Shown one piece after another: positions 33,750 to 42,712 of a DNA stretch of 64,000 nt (its first letter is position 1; each line of letters starts with the position of its first letter). The stretch is from NCBI GenBank assembly GCA_963704565.1, contig OY969917.1, positions 2,728,001-2,792,000 on the forward strand, in the 5' to 3' direction. The stretch is from Rhodoblastus sp963704565 (GTDB lineage: Bacteria > Pseudomonadota > Alphaproteobacteria > Rhizobiales > Beijerinckiaceae). The translations under genes and the position numbers were made by a program. Below the pieces are notes generated by a model. The model saw only the letters and a program-made list of their open reading frames with translations. It had not been told where the DNA came from and made no database searches.

Positions 33750-36334
33750 GTCGCGTCGCCTTGCGACATACCATAACGCCACTGCGCGATCAGCGACGCC
33801 GCCTTGGCGTCGCACAGGCGCGGATCGAGCGCGAGATCGCCGTCATCGAGCGTCAACTTCCCGAAAGAAAAGTCGAAACAAGCCTTCGGCAGGGCAAAAG
33901 CGCGGGAAATCCGGTCCGTCCGGCCGAACAGGCGGGCGCGGTAGGGCGACATCAGGGCGGAAACTTCATATTGGCGCAGCAGACGTTCATATTCATCACG
34001 TTCGACCGGGCCTGTGACAAAAATATCGCCCGCCCGCATGACGGCGAGATCGTTGACGCAATCGCCGAATACAACGATACGGGCCGATTCGTCGATCCGT
34101 CGAAGGGCGCGGCCGAGCGCCACGACCAGTCGGTCGGCGCGCGCGTCGCGCAGCGGAGCGACCACGGCCAAGGCCCCGTGCTGCGCGCGCGGGACGGGCC
34201 GCGCTACAATTGGCGGCTCGACAAAGGATGCAACCGCGACATCGCCGAACATATGGCGCGCGATCTGCTCGGACATGCGGTCCAGCGGCCGGAATGCGTC
34301 GGCGCGGGCCAGGATTCTGCGCTTGCGTTTGAGGCTCCGCCGCCGGCCCGTTTCTGCGGTCTCGCCCTGAAAAGCGCCCTCGGCGCAAGACGCGCACGGT
34401 CCGAGCGCGTCGGGCGTCCGGCATGCGCCATCGAACGAGGTTTGCAGGGGGATCGCCCATTCCAGATCGCCCGCCGCGATTTCGACCCGAACGCCGAGCC
34501 GAAACAGGGCTGCAAGAAGACGGGGTTCGAGCGCTAAGGGATCGAACAATTCAATCCGCGAAATTTGGCTTGCGCGCAGGAAAGCGATGAGGTTTCGCTG
34601 GCCTTCGCGCCCTTCGAGTGGAAATTCGAGCGATTGCGGCCACCCACCCCCGACGCCGCGCAATTCTGCGCGTCCATTTGTACAACCGCAAATCAGCGGC
34701 GCCGGGCCATCCTCATTCGCCAATGTCTCGGCGCGCTGGACCGCCAGAAACCGCGCGGCGCCGCCCGCGCACACCAGCGCGACGCGCCCCACCTCCCCGG
34801 GAAGCAAAGCCTCGATCGCGCCGCGCGCGCGCCGCAGCGGATCGGCTTCGACAAAGGACGCCAACTCGGCTTCATAATCTGGAAACCGACGTTGCAGAAT
34901 AGCCAGATTGCGCATCACCAGGCGACGCTTTTCAGCGCGGAACGAACGCGAACCCTCATGGCCGACATAAACCCCGGTCGCGCAGACGTTCCGGAAGCCT
35001 TTTTCGCGCGCACGCAGGCAAAATTCGACATCCTCGAAATATCCCCGGTCATAAAGCTCGGGCAGGGGGCCGACGGCGTCGAGACAGGCGCGGGTGATAA
35101 AAAGGCAGGAGCCGATTCCATTGGGCAGATCGATGAAATTCAGCCCGTTGGCCTCGCGCGCCAAACGGTCGATATGCGCGATTTCAGCTTCGGGCTCCAT
35201 CGGATTGGCGGCGTTGGCTTTCGGCAAGCTGGCGTATTCGCCATTGTTGGAAAAAGGCGTGACGACGCCGATGTCCGACGCCGCATGGGCGACCTCGGCT
35301 AGTCGCGCGAGGCTTCCCGGCGGCGGAAGCGCGTCGGCGTTGAGCAGGAGAACATCGCCCGCGGGACAAAGTTGCAGGGCCCGGTTGACCGAGACCGCGA
35401 AACCGAGATTATGGCTGTTGCGCAGCAGCGTGATACGGTCCGCCGCCGCCTGATCGACCAGCCATCGGCGCAAGTCGGCGTTGGGACTGTCGTCGTCCAC
35501 CGCAATGATCCGCATTGCCAGTGGCGCGCCTTGCGCGAAAAGCGCCTCGAAGCAGGCGCGCGTCGCCGCGAAATCCTCGTAAACCGGCACGATGACCGAC
35601 AGAGCGGCGGGTTCGGGCGCAACTTCGGCGAATGCGCGCGAGCCAACCCCCAGACTGCGCGTCGCCGCGGCCACACCATTGCGCAGGAGCGTCGCCGTTT
35701 CGACATTCTCCCCGGTGTCCAGCCGGATTGTCGCGGCGAACCGTGTTTCCTTCGCGAGCCAGTGGTCCGGCTCGGGTTTCAAGGCGATAAGGCGCTCCGA
35801 ATCGCCCGCGAGGCGCAAATGAATTTCCTCCGAGCCAGTCCACGCCGCCCATCCGACGAGGGCTCGGTCGCGCCGGCCGAGCGCAAACAGCATGGCCTCG
35901 CCTTCATCCATCAACCGGTTCACGGCGAGGGCGACGAGAGCGTCGGCGGCGGCGCCGTCCGACAGGACGAGGCGGGCGGCGAGACTTTTCTGCGCAGGCT
36001 CGCCCCACGTCAGCGCGACCTGAAGGACAAAGCGGTCGGTCGGATCGAGTTCGAAGGCGCGGTCGAGATCGCGCGCGCCTTCGTTGAGGAAGCCCGCGCG
36101 TCGACTGACCTCCGAACGGAGCAGGAAATCGCGCGCGCCGGCGTTCGGCAGGCGGCAGCGCCGATCGGCGTGAGGAAAGGCGAGGTCCGGCCGACGGTCT
36201 TCGAGATGGCGCTGGACGTTGAGAAACAGCGCCTCGAAATGACGCCGCGAGTTGAAAAACAACCCATTCGCGTCGAGGAATTTCTTGTGCAGGGACGCAG
36301 CCTCGGATACGCGCGGCCCGCCTCGTTCACGCAT
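33743..36334 (-). CDS. Large multidomain glycosyltransferase (TPR-like + GT2 + C-terminal GT-B-like region)
   Basis: 863 residues. Residues 80-105 contain a TPR-like helix pair (NEGARDLDRAFELDPTD). A beta-rich segment covers about 150-240. The GT2 domain spans about 245-490: LSVIVPVYEDFAATRACFEAL, IIAVDDDSPNADLRRWL, NSHNLGFAVSVNRAL, the nucleotide-binding LLNADALPPPG, and ELYDRGYFEDVEFCLRAREK. The C-terminal 300 residues (VALVCAGGAARF; CASCAEGAFQ; VVAPLRDARADRLVVALG; MSPYRARLFG) look like a degenerate second transferase or a GT-B domain. The start at 36334 overlaps the methyltransferase gene by 8 nt. Likely a cytoplasmic surface-glycan assembly enzyme. Confidence 0.82.
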   Translation of the reverse strand: MRERGGPRVSEAASLHKKFLDANGLFFNSRRHFEALFLNVQRHLEDRRPDLAFPHADRRCRLPNAGARDFLLRSEVSRRAGFLNEGARDLDRAFELDPTDRFVLQVALTWGEPAQKSLAARLVLSDGAAADALVALAVNRLMDEGEAMLFALGRRDRALVGWAAWTGSEEIHLRLAGDSERLIALKPEPDHWLAKETRFAATIRLDTGENVETATLLRNGVAAATRSLGVGSRAFAEVAPEPAALSVIVPVYEDFAATRACFEALFAQGAPLAMRIIAVDDDSPNADLRRWLVDQAAADRITLLRNSHNLGFAVSVNRALQLCPAGDVLLLNADALPPPGSLARLAEVAHAASDIGVVTPFSNNGEYASLPKANAANPMEPEAEIAHIDRLAREANGLNFIDLPNGIGSCLFITRACLDAVGPLPELYDRGYFEDVEFCLRAREKGFRNVCATGVYVGHEGSRSFRAEKRRLVMRNLAILQRRFPDYEAELASFVEADPLRRARGAIEALLPGEVGRVALVCAGGAARFLAVQRAETLANEDGPAPLICGCTNGRAELRGVGGGWPQSLEFPLEGREGQRNLIAFLRASQISRIELFDPLALEPRLLAALFRLGVRVEIAAGDLEWAIPLQTSFDGACRTPDALGPCASCAEGAFQGETAETGRRRSLKRKRRILARADAFRPLDRMSEQIARHMFGDVAVASFVEPPIVARPVPRAQHGALAVVAPLRDARADRLVVALGRALRRIDESARIVVFGDCVNDLAVMRAGDIFVTGPVERDEYERLLRQYEVSALMSPYRARLFGRTDRISRAFALPKACFDFSFGKLTLDDGDLALDPRLCDAKAASLIAQWRYGMSQGDATC

Positions 36335-37010
36335 TGGCGTCCGCCGGCCCGAGCGGCTGCGCCGGCGCCGCAGGATTGGCAGGCCGGACGAATAGACGAG
36401 AGAGGTCGGTGCCTGCGAACATCGGCGCGATCGCGGCCTCGGAAGCCTGCGGACCGAGCAGGATTGTCCACAGATCAAAAAAATGGCCCTCCGACGCCCG
36501 GACTTCCTTAAACCCCGATTCGATCGCGACCCGAGCTAGGCGCGCTGCGGTGAAGCCGGTGTGATGGGCCATCGCGACCCTGCCCTCGCCAATCGAGCGG
36601 CCATGCCCGAAAAGCATGTCGATCGGGCGGATCGGTCCGGCCGGCGACGAATATGCGACCTCCTCGGCGCCATACTGTAAGATAAACCGCGAAATCGCCA
36701 CGAGATCCGGGCAGGTAATGAGCGCGAAACCATCCGGCTTGATCACGCGGCGAAATTCGTGAAAGGCGGGAATGACTTCATGGGCGTAAAGATGTTCGAC
36801 CGCGTGAGAGGAATAGAGCGCGTCGAAGCTGGCGTCGGGAACGGCGCGACGCATGTCGGCCAGGGAGGCGATGATGTCCGGCCTCGTCGCTGGATCGACG
36901 TCGAGGCGCACTTCCTCCCACGATCCGGGAGAGAAGAAAGGTGGCAATTTTCCGCCGATTGACGCGCCGCTTCCGGCGTTGAGAAGGCGCCTCTTTTTAA
37001 CTTCGGTCAT
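36327..37010 (-). CDS. Class I SAM-dependent methyltransferase
   Basis: 227 residues. The SAM-binding strand RRLLNAGSGASIGG is followed by an acidic ribose-binding LDVDPATRPDIIASLADM, then FDALYSSHAVEHLYAHEVIPAF (motif III with the H-x-x-E-H pattern of sugar/quinone methyltransferases) and RRVIKPDGFALITCPD. ATG 37010 overlaps the GT4 stop as ATGA; a longer start at 37022 is possible. In this operon it probably methylates a sugar residue of a glycan, perhaps capping it; this is inference. Confidence 0.85.
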   Translation of the reverse strand: MTEVKKRRLLNAGSGASIGGKLPPFFSPGSWEEVRLDVDPATRPDIIASLADMRRAVPDASFDALYSSHAVEHLYAHEVIPAFHEFRRVIKPDGFALITCPDLVAISRFILQYGAEEVAYSSPAGPIRPIDMLFGHGRSIGEGRVAMAHHTGFTAARLARVAIESGFKEVRASEGHFFDLWTILLGPQASEAAIAPMFAGTDLSRLFVRPANPAAPAQPLGPADANA

Positions 37011-38341
37011 ACGGCGCCCCATTCTGGCGTGAGGGAGGAGTGGACGGCTTTAAATAGGTTAGAACATTTCTTCGACCCGTCACACCGCCTTGAGAAGGGA
37101 CGGCGCAAGGTCTGTGGCGCCTTTTCCGATTCAACGAGGCCCAGCCGCTGCATCATTTCGGCCATGCAGGCGGTCCGGGCATAGCGGCCGGTGGCCGTGG
37201 CGCGCGCGGCGCGGCCGAGATGAGCGAAGGCGCCCGGATCGGCAAGCACCTGCGCGACCTTGTTCGCCAAGGCGTCGGGGTCATGGAAAGAGGTCAGCAG
37301 GCCATTGACGTCGTCGGTGATCACCTCGCGCACCGGCGCGGTGTCGGAGGCGACAATCACGCAGCCGAGCGCCATGGCCTCGATCAGCGACCAGGACAAG
37401 ACGAAAGGAAAGGTCAGATAGACATGGGCCCGGGAGACCTGAAGCAGGCGGACATATTGATCGTACGGAAGATGGGGCAGGAAATGGACGCGGGACGGGT
37501 CCACCCGGCTGGCGACCTCGTCAAAATATACCGACTTCCAGCTTTCGTTTCGAGGCGGAGGCGCGCCATAGGACACACCGTCGCCGCCGACGATCACGAC
37601 CTGCGCATCAGGCCGGGCTTCCAGTATTTCGGGCACCGCCCGCATGAAAATGTGATAGCCGCGTATCGGTTCGAGATTGCGGGCCGCGAAGGTCACGACC
37701 TCCTGGCTGCGGTCGATGGTTGCGCCGCTGGGCAGGAGAAAACTTGCCTGCGGATCGGGGCGGAGGCGGTCCGCATCGACCCCTTCGTGGACGACGTGAA
37801 TCTTGGTCTGATATTCCGGCGGATAAGTCTGCTTCTGCCATTCGGTCGGCGAAATGCCGAAATCGGCGTCCGCGAGTGAGAGCAGTGTGCTGGCGTTCTT
37901 GCAGTGGAGTGCGACGACACCGTCGATTCCAAGCTGCGGGCCTTCGGGGTCGAAATGAACGTCTTGACCCTCCAGCCGGTAAAAGAATTCGCAATAAATG
38001 CCGATCCTGGCCTTCGGGAAAACCGCGCGCAGGGGAAGGGTCTCGCCCCAGCCGCAATGGCCCAGGATCAGATCGGGTTCGAAGCCGGACGCGCGCAATT
38101 CGCTCAGAGCATAGAGAACCGCGGTCGCGCGATGGCATTCCATGTCGAAGCGCCGGGCGAAGGGATGAGTCGCCGAGACATCGTATGTCGGCATTTGGTA
38201 ACGAAGGAGATTGACATTCGGCAGAGGCTGCGACGTGTCAGCTCCAACCGCCGCCACTTGGCAACCTGGCCTTTGCGATAATTCTTGGGCGAGATTTCGG
38301 AACTGAGCCGGGAAATTGTTGTGGACGAATAAAACCTTCAT
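37007..38341 (-). CDS. Glycosyltransferase family 4 protein
   Basis: 444 residues, GT-B fold. The N-terminal domain opens MKVLFVHNNFPAQFRNLAQ. The C-terminal nucleotide-sugar domain has FAARNLEPIRGYHIFMRAVP, ARPDAQVVIVGGDGVSYG, VHFLPHLPYDQYVRLLQVS, and the E-x7-E-like segment FVLSWSLIEAMALGCVIVAS with VREVITDDVNGLL. ATG 38341 fits the family N-terminus; ATG 38365 would add eight residues. First gene of an operon of four overlapping genes (GT4, methyltransferase, two large GT2). It lies 210 nt downstream of the RTX-like gene, separated by a terminator. Confidence 0.9.
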   Translation of the reverse strand: MKVLFVHNNFPAQFRNLAQELSQRPGCQVAAVGADTSQPLPNVNLLRYQMPTYDVSATHPFARRFDMECHRATAVLYALSELRASGFEPDLILGHCGWGETLPLRAVFPKARIGIYCEFFYRLEGQDVHFDPEGPQLGIDGVVALHCKNASTLLSLADADFGISPTEWQKQTYPPEYQTKIHVVHEGVDADRLRPDPQASFLLPSGATIDRSQEVVTFAARNLEPIRGYHIFMRAVPEILEARPDAQVVIVGGDGVSYGAPPPRNESWKSVYFDEVASRVDPSRVHFLPHLPYDQYVRLLQVSRAHVYLTFPFVLSWSLIEAMALGCVIVASDTAPVREVITDDVNGLLTSFHDPDALANKVAQVLADPGAFAHLGRAARATATGRYARTACMAEMMQRLGLVESEKAPQTLRRPFSRRCDGSKKCSNLFKAVHSSLTPEWGAV

Positions 38342-38510
38342 TCCGGACGTCACCCGCAGCCGCATGTTGCCACGACCCTGATCCTTACATAAGGCATTTC
38401 CGGCGAATAGGAAACCACCAACGACGCATTGTACGACAGCCAATGCGCATCTTCAGCCTCTCAAATTTGACAGGCCGGGGCGCCGCCGCCGAACTATGTT
38501 CAGCAAAAGA

Positions 38511-38540
38511 AAAACGCCGCGCGAATTTTTTCGCGCGGCG
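38511..38540 (-). terminator. Strong intrinsic terminator after the RTX-like gene
   Basis: An 11-bp perfect stem, CGCCGCGCGAA (38515-38525) with TTCGCGCGGCG (38530-38540), has a 4-nt loop. On the minus strand it is followed by TTTTTCTTTT. It lies 11 nt past the stop of the RTX-like gene and insulates it from the glycosyltransferase operon. Confidence 0.93.
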
Positions 38541-38551
38541 TCGCCGTTTAA

Positions 38552-39550
38552 TTAGACCTTGATAGAATGGCCGTCGGAGAAGTTGATGGTCGTGTTCTTA
38601 GCGTCCAGCGCCTGGCCGTTCTTGAACGTGAGCTCGGTGAGGCCGCCGACGACCGTCTGCGTAGCGATGCTCGTGGACGCGTTGGCGTCGTAGACGACCG
38701 TGTTCGCGCCACCGTAAATGGTGTCGGACTCGGTCGCGGAGCCGGTATAGCCGGCCCACACCTGGTCCACCTTTACGCTGCTGGTGCCACCCTGGACGAA
38801 GGCGCTGCCGCCGAGCAGGTCGGTGAAATCGCCGTTCGATCCGCCAACGATCGTCGTCGAGCCTGTGGTGCTGCTGTACATAGAGTCGTAGCCCGATCCG
38901 CCAGTAAGCGTGTTCGCGCCCGTGCCGGCGACCAAGATGTCGTTGCCGCTGGTCGAGACCAGAGAATCGGCCGCTTTGCCGCCCAACATGAAGTCCGTGC
39001 CCGAACCGCCCTGAAGCGTTTCTGCTGCCGCCCCTGTTTGGTAGTACGAGCCCGCGACCATTTCAGCATTGCCGGTGGTGCCGGCAAGAAGATCGCTTCC
39101 CATATTGCCATAGAGGTAATCGGTGCCCGAACCGCCAATAAGCGTGTCCGCGCCGGTGCCCGCAACCAAAAGGTTGTCGCCCTTGAGAACCTGGAGAAAC
39201 CCGCTCGAATCGCCTCCGAGGAGCAGATCGCCTTGCGTTCCCGTGGTCGGCCCCGTGTAAACGATATTGCCAGGATCGGCGAGGATATTGTCGCCGCTGG
39301 TGTCACTGACATAAGCGGTTTGACCGACCGGGCCGTTAAAGAGAAACAACCCGAGGGATCCGCTCAAAGTATAGGGCGAGACTACGGTATTATACGTGTC
39401 CTCAAGCTCGACTTTGAGAGGAGACCCCCCGCTCGGCATCAGGTTATCGGCCTTAAGCCAATATTCGATAACACTGGCCTGCACCGACGATTTTACGTCG
39501 GTCAATAAAGTAGTTACTTGCGAATCAGTTGTCAGATTATAGGTTGCCAT
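38552..39550 (-). CDS. RTX-like calcium-binding repeat protein, putative type I secretion substrate
   Basis: 332 residues, Cys-free, acidic, rich in Gly, Ser, Thr and Asp, without an N-terminal signal peptide. Nonapeptide-like GGxGxDxLxG repeats cluster at about residues 125-230: LIGGSGTDYLYGNMGSDLLAG, LQGGSGTDFMLGGKAADSL, LTGGSGYDSMYS, with weaker copies to 285. The last 30 residues (LTFKNGQALDAKNTTINFSD plus a hydrophobic end) resemble the C-terminal export region of type I substrates. It is followed by a strong terminator. No HlyB/HlyD/TolC-type secretion genes are in the window. Possible surface or S-layer-like protein or adhesin; its role is inferred only. Confidence 0.78.
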   Translation of the reverse strand: MATYNLTTDSQVTTLLTDVKSSVQASVIEYWLKADNLMPSGGSPLKVELEDTYNTVVSPYTLSGSLGLFLFNGPVGQTAYVSDTSGDNILADPGNIVYTGPTTGTQGDLLLGGDSSGFLQVLKGDNLLVAGTGADTLIGGSGTDYLYGNMGSDLLAGTTGNAEMVAGSYYQTGAAAETLQGGSGTDFMLGGKAADSLVSTSGNDILVAGTGANTLTGGSGYDSMYSSTTGSTTIVGGSNGDFTDLLGGSAFVQGGTSSVKVDQVWAGYTGSATESDTIYGGANTVVYDANASTSIATQTVVGGLTELTFKNGQALDAKNTTINFSDGHSIKV

Positions 39551-39596
39551 GAGTACCCCCCACGAGTTCTATATGCTCTCACACAAAATATGTTCG

Positions 39597-40481
39597 TCAC
39601 ACGCCCTCAAGCGCGCGGAACACCCGCATTTGGCTTCCTTTCGGCCGTTCAGTCGAACCGGCCGCAACCGAAGCCGGCGCGTGAACGGCGCCTTCTTGCC
39701 GATCCGCCTCCATGACGAGACCAACCCGAAGACCGACCAGCGGCTCGTTGCCCGCAGATCCCACGATTTCCACTTCCCGCCCCTCTTGGCTCATGATTGG
39801 CGAGCCGAGAAACAGGGCGTCGACCACAAGCCGCGCGCCGGCGCTCTGAGGCCCAGTCAGGCGCATGCGCAGGCCGGCAAGCGGGAGCGCGCGACCCCGG
39901 GTTCCAACGAACGCGCCTGACGGCGCCCAATCGAACCATCGTGGCGGATTGGTCCCGGCAAGCGGCTGAAGTTCGATTCCGACGCCCGACGGCAGCGGAC
40001 CACGAATGCCAACCGCCTCAATCGCCGCCGGAGCGTCTGGGCCAGCAACCCAAACGCCAGGATCGACTGCTATGTCACCCCGCCGCGCGACATGGGCGAC
40101 AAGCTTAAAGGTAGAATCGCCTGTCGCTTGGGCATCGCCTTGCGACGAAACAACTATCCCGCCAGAAGCGCTCGAGCTTGACACCGTCTCGACACGGAAC
40201 GACGCATCGAGCGAGCCTTCGGCTCCCTGGCTTTTTATTTTAAGGGCCAAGCGAGCGGGCTGCTCGGCCCGTATTACAGCGCAGTCGCCCGGCGTCGCCA
40301 GAAAACCATTAACAAGGCCCGGCCCCGACAAAATTTCGACGAAAGATTCAAATCCTCCCGCCGGCCTCAACATCGCCATCGGAGAGGCGCCCTGGGCTGC
40401 TCCGGAGGCGTATCGGAGAATGAAAAGACCACGATCAACATCGATCGTAGCCTCCCGTTCTGTGACGACATCTGCGATCAC
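39597..40481 (-). CDS. Hypothetical protein next to the RTX-like gene
   Basis: 294 residues, GTG start at 40481 with a G-rich stretch upstream; no signal peptide, TM helix or family recognised. Composition is balanced and beta-rich, with hydrophobic strands (GLFILRYASGAA; LALKIKSQGAEG; GLRMRLTG; RLVVDALFLGSP). The C-terminal tail is Glu/Arg-rich. It ends 47 nt before the RTX-like start on the same strand and is probably co-transcribed with it. It could be a partner, chaperone or regulator of the RTX protein, or a carbohydrate-binding protein; none is shown. In favour of coding: length, lack of a strong antisense alternative, and strand consistency. Confidence 0.6.
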   Translation of the reverse strand: MIADVVTEREATIDVDRGLFILRYASGAAQGASPMAMLRPAGGFESFVEILSGPGLVNGFLATPGDCAVIRAEQPARLALKIKSQGAEGSLDASFRVETVSSSSASGGIVVSSQGDAQATGDSTFKLVAHVARRGDIAVDPGVWVAGPDAPAAIEAVGIRGPLPSGVGIELQPLAGTNPPRWFDWAPSGAFVGTRGRALPLAGLRMRLTGPQSAGARLVVDALFLGSPIMSQEGREVEIVGSAGNEPLVGLRVGLVMEADRQEGAVHAPASVAAGSTERPKGSQMRVFRALEGV

Positions 40482-41313
40482 GTTAGCCCCACCACCCGCC
40501 TGAACGCCGCCGCAGAATTATGGTTTCTGCCTTTTAACGAATGACGTTAGGTAACCCTAACTCCCATCTCAAGACAAGCTAAAATTTGGAAGCGACGCAC
40601 AAAAAAAATGTGATCGGAACTCCGCGCCCGGCCCAGCCGTGCGGACTCGATTATCTAAGTTGCTGCTTTACTGAAACAAATTGAAGGCTGTTCCTTTCCG
40701 TCGAGACCGATGGAACCGCCCGATGCGTAATTCCCGAAGAGCGAATGAAAACGGCCTGCCTGAAATACACACGCCCGAAACTTACCCTGTACGCCTACAA
40801 GTTATGTAAAAATATGGCTATCGTCTGATAGTAACATAATAGGTCTGCGCTTTTTGAATTTATTTCCTCATAAAAAAAAGATATTGACATAACGATTTAG
40901 CCGGCGAAATTTTGTAAAATGTGCATAGTTTGCCGGCACGGCTTGAGTGATTACGTTATATTGTGCGATTTAAGTAAAAGCGATCGTCTTAGCTAAACAG
41001 ACTGCTGTTGTATTGAGTGCATTAAGCGTCGTGCAAACGCGCGAAACTGGCGGCTGGATTATGCTGCGCGCAGTTTCAGCACGTCTCTTGTTGCGTATAT
41101 ATTGTCCGCATGGACGACCACACGTTTCGGTCCATCCGTGTCGACGCACGTCCAGAAAACGCAAAAGTCGCTTTTGTTTAAGGTGGCGTCTTTCTGCGGT
41201 CGGCGAACGAGCAAATTACGGGACATGCAATCGGATGCCTGACCGCCCGCCCGCGCCCCCTTGCGCGCCGGCCACAAGCGAATAAAAGCAAGATCGATCG
41301 ACAAGGAGAAATC
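40482..41313. other. AT-richer gene-poor gap upstream of rph
   Basis: 832 nt with no convincing gene. Its centre (about 40800-41000) is markedly richer in A and T than the rest of the window. It contains TTGACA at 40884-40889, a GCCGGC at 40900-40905 repeated at 40931-40936, and between them the 12-nt inverted repeat ATTTTGTAAAAT (40909-40920). No well-spaced -10 box accompanies the TTGACA. Small ORFs on both strands lack ribosome sites and protein-like composition. The last 20 nt carry the rph ribosome site AAGGAG. Confidence 0.6.
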
Positions 41314-42024
41314 ATGCGCCCATCCAAACGCGCGCCGGACGCCATGCGTCCCGTCTCGCTCCAGCGCAATGTCGCCCGCTACGCCGAGGGCTCATGCCTC
41401 GTGAAGTTTGGCGAAACCCATGTGCTTTGCACCGCCTCGCTCGAGGACAAGCCGCCGATGTGGCTGCGTGGCCAGGGAAAAGGCTGGATCACCGCGGAAT
41501 ACGCCATGCTGCCGCGCGCGACCCACACCCGCACCAGGCGCGAGACGGCGAAGCCGTCCGGACGCACCCAGGAAATCCAGCGCCTGATCGGACGGTCTTT
41601 GCGCGCGGTGACCAATCTTCTGGCGCTCGGCGAGCGCCAGATCACCATTGACTGCGACGTGCTGCAAGCCGACGGCGGCACCCGCACCGCCTCGATCACC
41701 GGCGCCTGGGTGGCGCTGCACGATTGTCTGAAATGGATGCGCGGCCGCTCGATGATCAAGGACATGCCGCTGACCGACCATGTCGCCGCCGTGTCCTGCG
41801 GCATTTATCAGGGCCTCCCGGTGCTTGATCTCGATTATGACGAGGATTCCTCGGCCCATACCGACGGCAATTTCGTCATTACCGGCTCGGGCGGTCTGGT
41901 CGAGGTCCAGGCGACGGCGGAAGGCGCGGTTTTTTCCGAAGAGGAATTGACCAAACTGCTCGGCCTCGCGCGCGGCGGAATCAAGCAGCTGGTTGAATTG
42001 CAGAAACAGGCGATCGAACCGTGA
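41314..42024 (+). CDS. rph: Ribonuclease PH
   Basis: 236-residue phosphorolytic 3'-5' exoribonuclease trimming tRNA 3' ends. Motifs: MRPSKRAPDAMRPVSLQRNV, SCLVKFGETHVLCTASLEDK, RRETAKPSGRTQEIQRLIGR (phosphate-binding Arg residues), TIDCDVLQADGGTRTASITG, and LDLDYDEDSSAHTDGNFVIT with the catalytic aspartates. Full length. Ribosome site AAGGAGAAATC precedes the ATG. Stop overlaps rdgB (GTGA). Confidence 0.97.
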   Translation: MRPSKRAPDAMRPVSLQRNVARYAEGSCLVKFGETHVLCTASLEDKPPMWLRGQGKGWITAEYAMLPRATHTRTRRETAKPSGRTQEIQRLIGRSLRAVTNLLALGERQITIDCDVLQADGGTRTASITGAWVALHDCLKWMRGRSMIKDMPLTDHVAAVSCGIYQGLPVLDLDYDEDSSAHTDGNFVITGSGGLVEVQATAEGAVFSEEELTKLLGLARGGIKQLVELQKQAIEP

Positions 42025-42659
42025 CCCGCGAACTTGAAGGCAAAATCGTCATCGCCACCCATAATCCGGGCAAATTGCGCGAAATGCGCGAATTGCTCGC
42101 GCCCTATGGAATTACGGCGACCTCGGCGGGGGAGCTCGGCCTGCCTGAACCGGAAGAAATCGGAGCGGATTTCGTCGCCAACGCCCTGATCAAGGCGCGC
42201 GCGGCGGCGAAAGGCGCGGGCCTTCCGGCGCTTGCCGACAATTCCGGCCTTTGCGTCGAGGCGCTCGGCGACGCGCCGGGCATTTATTCGGCGCGCTGGG
42301 CGGGCGAAACCAAAGATTTCGCCGTCGCCATGGCCCGGATCGCGCAGGAGGTTCAAAAATCCGGATCGCCCTCGCGCCGGGCGCATTTCGTCTCGGCTCT
42401 GGCCGTCGCCTGGCCCGATGGTGCGGAAGAGATTTTCGAAGGCAAGGTTTTCGGCGATCTGACTTTTCCGACCCGGGGAACCCAGGGCTTCGGCTACGAT
42501 CCCTGCTTCACCCCGGACGGCCACAAGCGCACGTTCGGCGAAATGAGCGCCGAGGAGAAGCACGGCGTTCCCGCCGATGGGTCGGAGGCGCTGTCGCACC
42601 GGGCGCGGGCGTTCCAGATGCTGGCGCGGGCCTTGTTAACCCCGTCGTCACGAAGCTGA
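42021..42659 (+). CDS. rdgB: XTP/dITP diphosphatase (RdgB/HAM1)
   Basis: 212-residue house-cleaning enzyme hydrolysing non-canonical purine nucleotides. IVIATHNPGKLREMRELL at the N-terminus, LPALADNSGLCVEALGDAPG with the catalytic Asp, YSARWAG, and TQGFGYDPCFTPDGHKRTFGEM with EEKHGVPADGSEALSHRARA are all present. The GTG start at 42021 overlaps the rph stop, so it is translationally coupled to rph. Confidence 0.96.
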   Translation: MTRELEGKIVIATHNPGKLREMRELLAPYGITATSAGELGLPEPEEIGADFVANALIKARAAAKGAGLPALADNSGLCVEALGDAPGIYSARWAGETKDFAVAMARIAQEVQKSGSPSRRAHFVSALAVAWPDGAEEIFEGKVFGDLTFPTRGTQGFGYDPCFTPDGHKRTFGEMSAEEKHGVPADGSEALSHRARAFQMLARALLTPSSRS

Positions 42660-42712
42660 AGATTTCGTTAAGCGCGGCGTGACGGAGATTTCCGGAAATG
42701 GCATAAGGACTC

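Noticed and set aside
38552..39550. RTX repeats considered as a CRISPR-like or DNA repeat array
   Set aside because: Repeats are at protein level and degenerate in DNA, with no constant-length spacers.
40970..41304. Small ORFs on both strands in the gap upstream of rph
   Set aside because: No ribosome sites, unusual composition (Cys/Arg-rich), overlapping on opposite strands; no homology recognised.
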